Source: an uncultured Poribacteria bacterium (GTDB taxonomy: Bacteria; Poribacteria; WGA-4E; PCPOR2b). From it: DNA of 64,000 nucleotides. Position 1 is the first letter of the stretch; each line of letters begins with the position of its first letter. The notes beneath the pieces were generated by a model. The model saw only the letters and a list, made by a program, of their open reading frames with translations, was not told where the DNA came from and ran no database searches. Position numbers and translations under genes: made by a program. Of the stretch, positions 49,927-59,046 are shown piece after piece. The stretch spans positions 1,054,001-1,118,000 of the forward strand of contig OY282444.1 in NCBI GenBank assembly GCA_958296125.1, in the 5' to 3' direction.

Positions 49927-50549
49927 TGAATTCCCTCCGTTTCGGAATAGACTAAAACAATCTCAATTCTGCGGTTTTTCGCTCGTCCGGGAACTGTGGT
50001 ATTCGGTGCGACAGGATGGAATTCTCCGTAGCCGGTTGCAGTCAACGTTTCCGGGTTAATACGGATTTCATCAACAAAAAGGCGTAAAACCGCAATGGCC
50101 CGTGCTGACGATAGCTCCCAGTTAGATGGGAATTGTGGTGTTACAATAGGAACATCGTCTGTATGCCCTTCAATCTGTATGCTTTGATAAAACCGTGTTT
50201 TGTGTTTCTGTAATAATCTACCAACAGCGATTAAGGTGGACCGTCCAAGTGGCTGAAGTTCTGCCTCAGCGGTTTTAAACAGGATTCGGTCGCTAAACAT
50301 GAAACGTTGTAGGTTACCATCCCGCTCAATAGAGATAATACCTTGTTTTATCTCACTGGCAAACCTGTTTTCAAACGCTTCCTGTATCGTATCCTGCTTT
50401 TTCTCCATTCGGATTTTCAGGAATAGTTTGCTGTTAGAGACAAATTGAATGAAGATAAAAAACAGAAAGATGAGCAGCATCGCTATGAATATATCGGCAA
50501 AAGCGGGCCAGACGTTCAAAACAGAATTCTGACGCATACGAAGGTTCAT
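49923..50549 (-). CDS. MotB/OmpA-type stator protein (ZorB-like, operon gene 2)
   Basis: A 208-residue inner-membrane protein with one N-terminal helix (VWPAFADIFIAMLLIFLFFI, residues about 13-32). Its Asp19 is placed like the proton-binding Asp of MotB. A short linker leads to an OmpA/peptidoglycan-binding domain: DRILFKTAEAELQPLG, IEGHTDDVPI, LSSARAIAVLRLF, TATGYGEFHP and KNRRIEIVL. This is the partner expected for a MotA/ExbB-type channel, and the next gene upstream encodes one. Together they should form a proton-driven, cell-wall-anchored complex. TAGGAG lies 8 bases before the ATG. Confidence 0.87.
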   Translation of the reverse strand: MNLRMRQNSVLNVWPAFADIFIAMLLIFLFFIFIQFVSNSKLFLKIRMEKKQDTIQEAFENRFASEIKQGIISIERDGNLQRFMFSDRILFKTAEAELQPLGRSTLIAVGRLLQKHKTRFYQSIQIEGHTDDVPIVTPQFPSNWELSSARAIAVLRLFVDEIRINPETLTATGYGEFHPVAPNTTVPGRAKNRRIEIVLVYSETEGIQ

Positions 50550-50577
50550 TGAAGCATTCTCCTACGGATATTTATCG

Positions 50578-52299
50578 CTACTTGCGAGCACCTCGGAACC
50601 AACGGCGAATTTCTGACCCCCAACGATACAAACCGGGCTGACTCATGGTGTGGTTCAATGTCTCTATCTTTTCGTTTAGTGCTCCAAAATTTGACGAGAG
50701 TTGCTTCAACATCTTCTCTGTGCGTTGCTGATCATCTGATGCTGCGCTTGAAAAAGTTCGTTCAAGTTGCTTCACATTAGTATCTAATGTTTGCATTATT
50801 TCCCTTTGTTCATCAACCAATTCACGTTGCCCTTGTAGATGTCCTTCAATCCGCCCAAACACTTTATTCTGGACCTCAAGGGTAGGTATAATTTGAAGTT
50901 CACCTATCAATTGCGATAATCTATTACCAATTTCTCGCCGATTTGTTATCAACTCGGTTCCGATTCTTTCAAAAACTTGATTCTGATTCTCAAGTGCAGA
51001 GCTAATCTTCAACTCACCTTCGCGTAGGCCTTCCATCATAACTTGTTGACTATCTGTGATAGGTTGAAGCATTGATTGAAGTTGTTTCTCAAGAGTGTTG
51101 GTAAGGGTGTCAGCAAGGTTGTTAGCAAGTTCGTCAACGAATCTTGCTTGTGAACTCTGAGCCTCACGAATTGTCGTTTTCAATCCTGCATTTTCTGCTT
51201 TGAAATCCAATACGACATTCCCTAAACCCTCAAGCAGTGTAGCCTGATATTTTGAAACCTGAGATATGGCCCCCTCTGTCATCACCGTAAAATCGTTCAC
51301 CATGGTATCTACAGTGGTTTGAAATTCTGAGATTTTATTCATGAACTGTTTTGCCGTTTCTTCAGAAGACTCCACTGTGGATTTAATCAGGACTTGATAT
51401 TCATTTATCCCTCCTAAGCTCCCCCGAAGTTCTGCCGGAATTTCACGCAACTCTTGCGTAATGACATATTGTTGTTCAAGATATGCATCCCATGATTTCT
51501 CTGTTAATTGTTGAATTGCCTGTTCCATCTTCCGAACATTGTCTTCCGTTGCTAATTTAAATTCGTCAACACTCACTTGCAGTCGATCCATAGAGTATTC
51601 AATTGTGGATTCTGGGGCTTGTGTGAAGTGGGGAATTATTTCTGTTGATACAACCGTTTCAAACTTAGTGAGAAAAACAGAGTTTAAAAGGTTAAAAAGC
51701 CAACTACATAACCCTAAACCGAGTGATGTTACTAGTCCGGCTAACGTTGTTACAAACGCGGTGCTCATGCCGCTCAATGTACGTTGGAGTGCATTAGAAA
51801 TTGTGGGGAGCTGGTCAAGGTCTTGAATGTCCTTCAGGAGGGGCTGCACTTCAATAATTGCGGTAATTAATCCCTTTAATGTTCCAATTAAACCGAGGAT
51901 GATGAGAATGCCGAGGATATAGTTCGATAAACCAGCCTTTCTGCTAGCTTCGCCTGCATGAATGTCTCCGAGTACGTCGTGATCAATTTCCCCGCCATTC
52001 TGCTTAATGTGGACTAAATCACGAATTCGCTTGTAAATGCTGCTTCTAACTATGAATTTCTGTGCGCGTAACTTGTCAAGTAAACTAGGAGAAATATCAC
52101 CGAGGCCATGGTTGCTTTTGATATAGCTTTGAACACGTTTGAGGCAAAAATAATTATATTCTATTCGCAGTATATGAACCACATAGTTTATAACACCAAG
52201 CCAAAAGACAAGAAAAATAAACTGGACAATGTTTTTACCAAATGGGTCTTCAAGGCTAAAGATATATTGTAGTAATTCGCCAATTATATTAATCACCAC
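50578..52299 (-). CDS. MotA/TolQ/ExbB-type channel with long coiled-coil tail (ZorA-like, operon gene 1)
   Basis: A 573-residue protein. Membrane helices lie near residues 22-44, 126-148 and 183-210. The MotA/ExbB signature runs through NYILGILIILGLIGTLKGLI and LSGMSTAFVTTLAGLVTSLG. After about residue 230 the chain is a long coiled coil to the end, over 300 residues, with alternating Glu/Gln/Lys-rich heptads. Ordinary MotA, TolQ and ExbB lack such a tail; ZorA of the Zorya defence system has one. It is the first gene of the operon. The start is GTG 52299 (a stop lies 30 bases upstream in frame). No convincing promoter is visible in the 68-base gap to the enoyl-CoA hydratase gene. Confidence 0.85.
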   Translation of the reverse strand: MVINIIGELLQYIFSLEDPFGKNIVQFIFLVFWLGVINYVVHILRIEYNYFCLKRVQSYIKSNHGLGDISPSLLDKLRAQKFIVRSSIYKRIRDLVHIKQNGGEIDHDVLGDIHAGEASRKAGLSNYILGILIILGLIGTLKGLITAIIEVQPLLKDIQDLDQLPTISNALQRTLSGMSTAFVTTLAGLVTSLGLGLCSWLFNLLNSVFLTKFETVVSTEIIPHFTQAPESTIEYSMDRLQVSVDEFKLATEDNVRKMEQAIQQLTEKSWDAYLEQQYVITQELREIPAELRGSLGGINEYQVLIKSTVESSEETAKQFMNKISEFQTTVDTMVNDFTVMTEGAISQVSKYQATLLEGLGNVVLDFKAENAGLKTTIREAQSSQARFVDELANNLADTLTNTLEKQLQSMLQPITDSQQVMMEGLREGELKISSALENQNQVFERIGTELITNRREIGNRLSQLIGELQIIPTLEVQNKVFGRIEGHLQGQRELVDEQREIMQTLDTNVKQLERTFSSAASDDQQRTEKMLKQLSSNFGALNEKIETLNHTMSQPGLYRWGSEIRRWFRGARK

Positions 52300-52367
52300 C
52301 TGTTTTTTGTGTATGTTGCAATAAAGTCATTTGTGAAAATGAAGCAAAGTTAGCTTTCGGAATTCAA

Positions 52368-53123
52368 TTACTCTTTTTTGACTTGCGCGAATTGATACAC
52401 TGACTGCTGTGCCTCCGGTGTCACATAACACCTTTCAAACGCCTCAACCGTCTGCTGCTCCCAGTGTGCGTGGTCGAGAACCCGCATCTCACGCAATAAC
52501 GCTTTGGTTTCAGCTAGTGCAGCCTTCGGACGTGAGGCGAGTTCCTGAATCCAATCACGAAATTGGAGATCAAATTCCTCATCAGACCATACCTTATCAA
52601 CCAAGCCGAGTTGCTGCGCCGATAGTCCATCAAATTGCCCACCACACAGCATCAGTGTTCGGGCAACCTGATACCCAACCAGTTCTACCAAGCGCGAAAC
52701 ACCCCAAGGCGGTGTCCAGCCGTGAGCCACCTCTGGCAGCCCGATGCGGGCCCCCTGTGCAGCCGCGCGGAAATCGTGGTAAACACCCAAGAAAAGCCCT
52801 CCACCCAGAACATACCCCCGCCATGCCGCAACAGTAATCTGTGGAAGCTCCTCTAGCTGTGCAAAAACCTGTCCGTGCACATACTCAAATGCAGCCGCCT
52901 GCTGAGGCGAACATTCTGCCAACTCCTTCAAGTCACTGCCCGCAGAAAACGCTCGCCCGCTGCCTTGCGTGACAAGTACTGTCACTTCTGAAGCCTCCTG
53001 CACCTGACGCAGTGCCTCCTCGAAATCGCGCAATAAGGCTTGATTGATAGCATTAAGGGCTTCAGGACGACACAGGGTCAGCGTGGCAACTCGGTTGGAG
53101 ATTTCCAATTCAATTCGTGACAT
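52368..53123 (-). CDS. Enoyl-CoA hydratase/isomerase family protein
   Basis: A 251-residue crotonase-fold protein. Key parts are the first oxyanion segment GRAFSAGSDLKELAE near residues 65-79 and the second GYVLGGGLFLGVYHDFRAAA near 104-123. The catalytic Glu positions of enoyl-CoA hydratase fall in GLPEVAHGW, where one Glu is present; the other is not clear. The protein could hydrate, isomerise or otherwise process an acyl-CoA. The ATG at 53123 begins the family N-terminus (MSRIELEISNRVATL); a longer start at 53153 is possible. It lies on the same strand just before the 12-gene operon, but its function is unlike theirs. Confidence 0.82.
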   Translation of the reverse strand: MSRIELEISNRVATLTLCRPEALNAINQALLRDFEEALRQVQEASEVTVLVTQGSGRAFSAGSDLKELAECSPQQAAAFEYVHGQVFAQLEELPQITVAAWRGYVLGGGLFLGVYHDFRAAAQGARIGLPEVAHGWTPPWGVSRLVELVGYQVARTLMLCGGQFDGLSAQQLGLVDKVWSDEEFDLQFRDWIQELASRPKAALAETKALLREMRVLDHAHWEQQTVEAFERCYVTPEAQQSVYQFAQVKKE

Positions 53124-53390
53124 TTTCGACGAGCCTTTCTTGGATAGCTGCATTAATGCCAGAATTAGGATTTTCAGGATTGACGCAAAGGAACTAAAAA
53201 GGTATCAGGCACTTGGAGGGTCGGCACACGGAATCGCTCCCGTCGGAACCCCACATCCGACGGTGGGGTTGGATGTGGCAATCCAGACCGAGCGCGCAGC
53301 AGCCCACCTTCAGTTTCCAGCCTCCAGAGTGCGTAAGTCCTAATTTTGTTGTCTTTGCGTCCTTGCGTTCCTTTGCCGACGTTTCACGTT

Positions 53391-54395
53391 TCACGCTACA
53401 CGGTATCTTTCAACCACCTCCATGTCCACCTTGATGCCGAGTCCTGGTCCCTCCGGCACCAGAAAATGTCCCGCCTTAATCGTTAATCCTTCTTTCACAA
53501 CGTCGGCGATGCGCGTGTGGGGCAACTCGTCACAAGGCAGGGTCGCGTTGGGTAGCGTGCATTGCAGATGGACGGAATAGGCAGCCAAAATGCTCAAACA
53601 GAGACCGCCCATCTGTACCCAGCAAGGCACATCTGCGGCTTCAGCCAATCCAGCGGACTTTCGCACACTTTGGGCAGAACCACCCAAGTTCACGTAGTCG
53701 ATGCACTCTGCTTTAAGTGCTGCCAGAACGCCGCTCGGCGGTCCCAAGTGAAGGGCTTGGGGGATATGGGTTTTCTCACGTAACAAGCGATACCAATCCA
53801 AGTTATTTTTGAGAACCGGATCCTCAAAGTTGGCGACCGTTCCGAAAGGTTCAAGTTGTTCCGCCAAACGCGTGGCGACATGTACGTATTTGAATTCTGT
53901 ATTGGGATCCACGCCGACGGTGTAATCCGGGCCCGCCGCTTCCTTTATGAGACGCACCGTTTCCACAATGTTCCAAGAGCGCGCCTTCAGTTTGTGGTTT
54001 GTAAATCCCAAACGCGCCCCCACCTCTGCCTGTGCAGCTGTCTCATGCGGCTCCATGGGACAGGACCAATAGGAGACTGGCACCTCGTCGCGTACCTTTT
54101 GACCCAAAAAGCGGTGGAGTGGAATGCCGTGCATCTGGCCGGTGATGTCCAGCAGTGCACAGGTGAATGCATCGGGTTGGGCGAATGGGTCTAACGCCAA
54201 AACGTCTTGACCGATGTAAGCCTGTGCCGTTCCCTCATGTGCAAATCGTGTGCCATTATACTCTCCCCAACCCTCTATGCCTTCGTCGGTTTGAACGCGA
54301 CAGAGGGTGATGTCGTAGATCTTGGGAATGTATTTAGCTATCGGTGGGATTGGGGGGATTTCTACCTCGTAAAGATCGACTTGCGTGATTTTCAT
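53391..54395 (-). CDS. Enolase-superfamily enzyme (mandelate racemase/muconate lactonizing type)
   Basis: A 334-residue protein. The N-terminal capping domain (MKITQVDLYEVEIPP) precedes the barrel with the catalytic Lys motif HKLKAR near 155. The metal ligands appear as VGVDPNTEF and ANFEDPV, with a third after HLGPPSG. This matches the mandelate racemase group, which abstracts a proton next to a carboxylate and often dehydrates acid sugars. The substrate is not predictable. AAGGAG lies 8 bases before the ATG. The last codons and the TGA stop lie in a TTTCACG-type repeat (53381-53396). Confidence 0.85.
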   Translation of the reverse strand: MKITQVDLYEVEIPPIPPIAKYIPKIYDITLCRVQTDEGIEGWGEYNGTRFAHEGTAQAYIGQDVLALDPFAQPDAFTCALLDITGQMHGIPLHRFLGQKVRDEVPVSYWSCPMEPHETAAQAEVGARLGFTNHKLKARSWNIVETVRLIKEAAGPDYTVGVDPNTEFKYVHVATRLAEQLEPFGTVANFEDPVLKNNLDWYRLLREKTHIPQALHLGPPSGVLAALKAECIDYVNLGGSAQSVRKSAGLAEAADVPCWVQMGGLCLSILAAYSVHLQCTLPNATLPCDELPHTRIADVVKEGLTIKAGHFLVPEGPGLGIKVDMEVVERYRVA

Positions 54396-54596
54396 GTCAA
54401 TATTTCTCCTTGCAAGTGGTAGATAGATGGGACTACCACGGTTTCAGAGTGAGCATCTAGTGAGCATCTTACGGGCTTCTGTGAGTCGTTGGTGTGTAGT
54501 AGCTAAAACCCACGTTGTTATCAGGGTGGGGTTATCAACCATAGCAGATAACGTCGCATGAGGCAACGCAAATCGTGAACTATGTAGTATTCAGAC

Positions 54597-55706
54597 CTAG
54601 GAACGTTCCTGCTGTAACCGTCGAATCCGCGCTGGCAAATCATCATTGACAATCTCTATAGAGCGGATACCCAAGCTACGGTCTGTCAACGGAAGCTTGA
54701 CCTTTGCACCCCCGCGCCGATGCGACTCCCGTAACCCTACAGCGACCTCCAGGGCTGCCCGTCCGTCGTCCCCTGAACATTTCGCGGGCTGCCCTGTTTC
54801 AGCGGCGTTAATCAGGTCTGCGACGATTGTCAGTCCCATACCTTGCATCCGCACGGGCCAAGGAAATGGAACCTTTGCTGGTCTGCCGCGCCCCCGACGA
54901 CCGCCGGGAACGGTGTGGATAAGTTCAAACTCCTCCGCATTGTTTAAGGAACGAATACGCCCCTCTGTACCGATCACATCAACCTCCCAAGAGGCGGCAC
55001 CACAAGGCATACTCCGAAGGTAGGCACGTACCCCGTTATCAAAAGCGAGGTATCCGTTACCCATCAGGTCACCTTCACCGGCGGCGGCTTCATCCGATTC
55101 CATCTCTCCAAAAACCCATTCGACATTCCCGCCAGCCATGTAGCGCAAAATATCGATGGCATGGCTGCCGTTATGGGACAAGCCGCATTGGGCATAAACC
55201 GTCACCTGCAGCAGCTCGCCAAGCTCCCCTGCGTCAATGAGCCGCCGGGCTTCGCTGAAAAATGGATTCCAGCGACGGGCGCAGTTGACCGCCAACGCGA
55301 CACCGTTTTCCTGACAGACGTTCACCATTGTATCCGCTTCCTCTAGGGTCAAGGCAATCGGCTTTTCCGCCCAGATGGCTTTAACCCCCGCCCGGGCGAC
55401 ATCCTGCACGATAGCTGCACGGACGCGTGCCGTTGTGCATACGCTGACAAGGTCTAACTGTTCCTCCGCTATCATCTCCCGATAATCGCTATACAGGTGG
55501 TCAGAGCTGATGCCCCAACGCTCTCCGAAAATAGCTGCCTGTTCCTCGTGGAGATCTGCCCCGGCGACTAATTCGACATTGGATGCGGCGTGGTAACTGG
55601 GCCCATGGCAATAGGGTAGGAACAACGAACCGCCTTGTGTAATCTCATCATCAAAAGTGCTGCCCATTCTACCCAGACCGATAACTGCGGCACGATAGGT
55701 TGACAT
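54597..55706 (-). CDS. Gfo/Idh/MocA-family oxidoreductase
   Basis: A 369-residue NAD(P)-dependent dehydrogenase. The Rossmann motif is AAVIGLGRMGSTFDDE. WAEKPIALTLEEADTMV carries the conserved Glu-Lys-Pro at about residue 98. The C-terminal domain has GLSHNGSHAIDILRYMAGG, with the usual His. The family acts on sugars, inositols and similar polyols. ATG 55706 has GGAGG 8 bases upstream; the longer start at 55736 is rejected. The gap 55707-55928 upstream holds a TTTCACG-type repeat and no gene. Confidence 0.87.
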   Translation of the reverse strand: MSTYRAAVIGLGRMGSTFDDEITQGGSLFLPYCHGPSYHAASNVELVAGADLHEEQAAIFGERWGISSDHLYSDYREMIAEEQLDLVSVCTTARVRAAIVQDVARAGVKAIWAEKPIALTLEEADTMVNVCQENGVALAVNCARRWNPFFSEARRLIDAGELGELLQVTVYAQCGLSHNGSHAIDILRYMAGGNVEWVFGEMESDEAAAGEGDLMGNGYLAFDNGVRAYLRSMPCGAASWEVDVIGTEGRIRSLNNAEEFELIHTVPGGRRGRGRPAKVPFPWPVRMQGMGLTIVADLINAAETGQPAKCSGDDGRAALEVAVGLRESHRRGGAKVKLPLTDRSLGIRSIEIVNDDLPARIRRLQQERS

Positions 55707-55863
55707 AGATTTGTCCTCCGGTAATATATCGTTCAACTCTAATTAACCGAAATCTGAATTTTCACACGACGTTTCTAGTCCTCGGTCAGATAAATGTTAA
55801 TCTCCCCGCTTGCTAGCGAGTGATTTATCACGCTTTATTTGACAGAGCACTAGTGAACAAATT

Positions 55864-55885
55864 GTTTTCACGCATCACGCTTCAC
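55864..55885. repeat. Intergenic TTTCACG-type repeat
   Basis: GTTTTCACGCATCACG followed by CTTCAC. It matches the reverse complement of 63831-63854 over its first 16 bases. Confidence 0.5.
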
Positions 55886-55928
55886 ACCCTTAGCATTTTG
55901 CACTTTTTTAATATGAGCCTTTCCAGCT

Positions 55929-56909
55929 TTAGGCGTATCTCCTGAGCTCTTCGACCTTCGACACTTCATCTAAGGCACCCCGCGCCTCCGGCGTTAATCG
56001 CCAGTCCGCTGAACCGAAAATCTCATCCACATGTTCAGGGAAGTCTGCACCGTGAATCGGGGCGGTAATCTCTGGATGGTCTAAAATCCACGCTACTGCC
56101 ACCTGTGCGGGTGTCCGATCGTGCTCGGAGCCGATGTCAATTAACGTCTGTACAATCCTATCGACCCTCTCGGTCATCGCCTCCTCAAAGTTGTATTTAT
56201 GTGGGCTCAAGCCCCATTCAGGCCCCTTCCCCCAAGGCGTGTTCGCCGGCGGCTCCTGCCCACGCCGAAAGTGCCCACTCAACAGTCCGATAGCGAGTGG
56301 ACTGAAGGTCATGATTCCGAGACCATGTTCGCGGCATAGCGGCATCAAGTCCGGCTCAATTTCCCAGCGGTTCAACAGGTTGTATTGGTTTTGGATGCAA
56401 ACAAACGTCCCCAAGTTCCGGAGCGCGCTGATTCCGAGAGCCTCCATCACTTTCCACGCGCTAAAATTGCTACAACCGATATACCGCACCACCCCCCTCC
56501 TTACCATATCGTCCAGCGCACGCACGGTCTCTTCGAGCGGGGTTGTGGGATCAAAGCTGTGGAGCAGGTAAAGGTCAATATGGTCGGTTTGGAGTCGCTT
56601 GAGACTCGCATCAACCGCCCGCATCAGATTTACGCGCGATAAGCCGGTGTGGTTCGGGCTAGCCCCAAGCGATCCAAAGACTTTGGTACACAGCACAATA
56701 TCGTCGCGTTTCTCCTTTATCGCTTTGCCCACAATGATCTCCGATCGCCCCGCACCGTAGAGGGCAGTGTCGATAAAATTGCATCCGAGATCAATTGCCC
56801 GATCGATAACCTGTATGCAAGTCTTTTCATCCGCCTGACCGCGGAACGCTGTCCCCAAACAGATGCTGGATACCTTGACACCGGTCTTTCCTATGTGTCG
56901 ATATTCCAT
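55929..56909 (-). CDS. Aldo/keto reductase
   Basis: A 326-residue (alpha/beta)8 NADPH-dependent reductase. The catalytic tetrad is visible: Asp and Tyr in GCNFIDTALYGAG (residues about 41-53), Lys in DIVLCTKVFG and His in IDLYLLHSFDP. The C-terminal cofactor region is less conserved (WILDHPEITAPIHG). It reduces aldehydes or ketones, possibly sugar-derived. It is the last of a three-gene minus-strand operon with the Gfo/Idh/MocA gene (9 bases apart) and the phytanoyl-CoA dioxygenase gene. Confidence 0.88.
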   Translation of the reverse strand: MEYRHIGKTGVKVSSICLGTAFRGQADEKTCIQVIDRAIDLGCNFIDTALYGAGRSEIIVGKAIKEKRDDIVLCTKVFGSLGASPNHTGLSRVNLMRAVDASLKRLQTDHIDLYLLHSFDPTTPLEETVRALDDMVRRGVVRYIGCSNFSAWKVMEALGISALRNLGTFVCIQNQYNLLNRWEIEPDLMPLCREHGLGIMTFSPLAIGLLSGHFRRGQEPPANTPWGKGPEWGLSPHKYNFEEAMTERVDRIVQTLIDIGSEHDRTPAQVAVAWILDHPEITAPIHGADFPEHVDEIFGSADWRLTPEARGALDEVSKVEELRRYA

Positions 56910-56918
56910 GTTTTCTCC

Positions 56919-58157
56919 TCACGCAAGCCCTAACACTTCATCGATTTCCGATTGATAGTCGTAAACTTGGCAGGTCTCTATCTCACTCATTTTCACTGCC
57001 CGCCCGGCTCTAGCCGATTCAAATATGGCGTAGATAGCCGCCACATCCTTCAACCCTTCGAGCCCATCTACCTCTATCTCCCGCCCATTGAGCACAGCCT
57101 CAGCCAGTTCATAATACTCAAGGGCGATAATTTTCCAATCTACTTTGCCATCCTTGTCGGTGATTCGGCTGGGAAAGAGATGTTCCGCCAGTGGCTCTAG
57201 AGCAAATCCGTCTATGGCTGCAAGGATGTCTTCCTGACGCATCTCCTCCTCGTCCCGCCGTTTCATGCTGACCCGGCTGCCGCGCGCTCCAAAGCCGTTG
57301 ATGTACCCCTGACCGCCTAAAATAAGTTCACCGCCATAGCTGCCTGTGCCACCACGACTGACTAGCCAGTTTACAGTCACGCCGCTTTCCATCTTGAATA
57401 TCGCCATTGAGGTGTCCTCCGCCGTCGCCGGAACTTCAGTGTCCATCGCCCGATGCCGATTCTGGTAGAAGGTGTAGGTATCGCCGATGCTGTCTGGCTT
57501 GCGTCTCACCGGCTCGACTAACCGCACATCGCCATAGACCTCTGCGATGTCTCCGAGTTGATAACGGATCTGGTCCGCGATATGAACGCCCATATCAACA
57601 ATGGGGCCCCCCTTCTCCTTGAGATGCCGCCACGGGGTAATGAAAATACCATTGCCGGCACCAAGTGAATGGAAAAGCCCCATATAGGGGGTGCCAATCG
57701 CGCCTATTTTCAGCAGATGGTTGACCAGCCGCGCTGAAGGATCGCGACGGTAATTTTCTGCTATCGACAGTTTTCGGTTGTTTCGTTCCGCAGCGTCAAT
57801 CATTTGCTGACACGCCCCAACCGTGATTGCCATCGGTTTCTCGACCATCGCATGTAGGCCCAAGTCGAGTGCCTGACAGACAACGGTGTGGTGAACCGAC
57901 GGATCTGTCACCACATCTACAGCGGCGAGATCAGGGGTCTGACGCGCCATCTCCTCCAGATCGGTGAAGATTGCCGGCCGCACCCCTAGCAGCTTTTCCG
58001 CTTCGGCGGCGGCGAGTTCAGCGTTTTCACGGCGAATGTCGCACAGGGCACACAACTCAACATTATTGAATGGGGTCTGTGTCAACTCTCGCAAACCGTA
58101 GAGATGTCGCGTCCCCATACCGCCGCAGCCTACCAATCCAAGTCTAATTTTGTCCAT
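56919..58157 (-). CDS. Gfo/Idh/MocA-family oxidoreductase
   Basis: A 412-residue dehydrogenase. The N-terminal motif is IRLGLVGCGGMGTRHLYGLR, followed by ALCDIRRENAELAA. MVEKPMAITVGACQQMI carries the conserved Glu-Lys-Pro near residue 107, and GGPIVDMGVHIADQIRYQLG gives the C-terminal Asp and His. Substrate is unknown; the neighbours suggest oxidation of a sugar or polyol followed by dioxygenase and reductase steps. A TAGGAGGG site precedes the ATG by 3 bases. Spacing to the genes on either side is 9 and 12 bases, so all three are cotranscribed. Confidence 0.88.
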   Translation of the reverse strand: MDKIRLGLVGCGGMGTRHLYGLRELTQTPFNNVELCALCDIRRENAELAAAEAEKLLGVRPAIFTDLEEMARQTPDLAAVDVVTDPSVHHTVVCQALDLGLHAMVEKPMAITVGACQQMIDAAERNNRKLSIAENYRRDPSARLVNHLLKIGAIGTPYMGLFHSLGAGNGIFITPWRHLKEKGGPIVDMGVHIADQIRYQLGDIAEVYGDVRLVEPVRRKPDSIGDTYTFYQNRHRAMDTEVPATAEDTSMAIFKMESGVTVNWLVSRGGTGSYGGELILGGQGYINGFGARGSRVSMKRRDEEEMRQEDILAAIDGFALEPLAEHLFPSRITDKDGKVDWKIIALEYYELAEAVLNGREIEVDGLEGLKDVAAIYAIFESARAGRAVKMSEIETCQVYDYQSEIDEVLGLA

Positions 58158-58169
58158 ATTCCCTCCTAG

Positions 58170-58964
58170 CTAATCGTCATCGTTCAACGCTTGAATCCCG
58201 GGCCAATCCCGCCACATATCCTCACACGGAGGCTCCTCTTGCATCTGCTCCAAGTCTTTTTTCCGGAAATCGTATAGCACCGCCTGCCGGATCTGCTTGG
58301 AGAAATTCTGCCCAGCCGCATGTCCAATACGGTGATGCCAGAAGACAATATCCCCCGGGCCGCCGTGACATTCGACATAGGGCATCTGGTTGACCAATGC
58401 TAGTGTCTCATCGTATTCCTCGGTTCGCTCATGCTTGTATTGCGAATGGAATTCGTAATAAAATTTCCGGTGGCTTTTGGGCCAAACCGTAAATCCACCG
58501 CCCCGTGGGGGAACGTGGTCAATATATCCGACAACGCCTAGGTGAAAAGGATGTCCATCCACATGACAGGTAGTCGGCTTTTCAGGCTCATCGCCGTAAG
58601 GGAGCGTGCAGTAGATTCCCCGAATCCGATCGGGCATCTGCAGATTGCCTTCGCCCAGAAACTGCTCTGCCATCCCCCACACATTTGGGTCAGTGGCAAG
58701 TAGCCGCATCATCCAATCTTCGCCCCCCGGTTCGCGGAAGTTCCATCGGAAGCCGGCTTTCCGATTCATTGTGTCTTCGCATTCCTCTTCCTTTTTAATG
58801 GGGCCCGCCCAAGTCTCCGGGGCATACCGGTCAATGGAGGGTGGCGCACCTTCCCACAACCGATCCCTCGCTCGCGCCATCAGATCCGGATTCAAAACTT
58901 TCCGTTTAATCAGATAACCTTCCTGTTTGAAAAAAAGAATATCTTCATTAGACAGTCTAACCAT
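58170..58964 (-). CDS. Phytanoyl-CoA dioxygenase-family protein
   Basis: A 264-residue non-haem iron, 2-oxoglutarate-dependent dioxygenase. The iron ligands are readable: His and Asp in CHVDGHPFHLG near residue 140 and the distal His in FWHHRIGHAAGQN near 212, with the 2-oxoglutarate Arg in KQIRQAVLYDF. The N-terminus (DILFFKQEGYLIKRKVLNPD) is typical. It hydroxylates an unknown organic substrate. The ATG at 58964 has AAGGAGG 7 bases upstream. First gene of the three-gene operon. Such dioxygenases are highly expanded in Poribacteria-like genomes. Confidence 0.87.
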   Translation of the reverse strand: MVRLSNEDILFFKQEGYLIKRKVLNPDLMARARDRLWEGAPPSIDRYAPETWAGPIKKEEECEDTMNRKAGFRWNFREPGGEDWMMRLLATDPNVWGMAEQFLGEGNLQMPDRIRGIYCTLPYGDEPEKPTTCHVDGHPFHLGVVGYIDHVPPRGGGFTVWPKSHRKFYYEFHSQYKHERTEEYDETLALVNQMPYVECHGGPGDIVFWHHRIGHAAGQNFSKQIRQAVLYDFRKKDLEQMQEEPPCEDMWRDWPGIQALNDDD

Positions 58965-59046
58965 GGGTTGAACCTCCTTATGCGTGACAAAGAAACCTTG
59001 CGTATTAAACCTCGGACAGGTTTGCACATCCACAAGGGGTATTTTC

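Noticed and set aside
49923-52299. Complete Zorya anti-phage system
   Set aside because: Only ZorA-like and ZorB-like proteins are present; no ZorC, ZorD or ZorE homologue is visible in the following genes.
52300-52367. Promoter for the 12-gene operon in the gap before its first gene
   Set aside because: A TTGCTT box has no acceptable -10 partner at the right spacing; transcription could also start further upstream.
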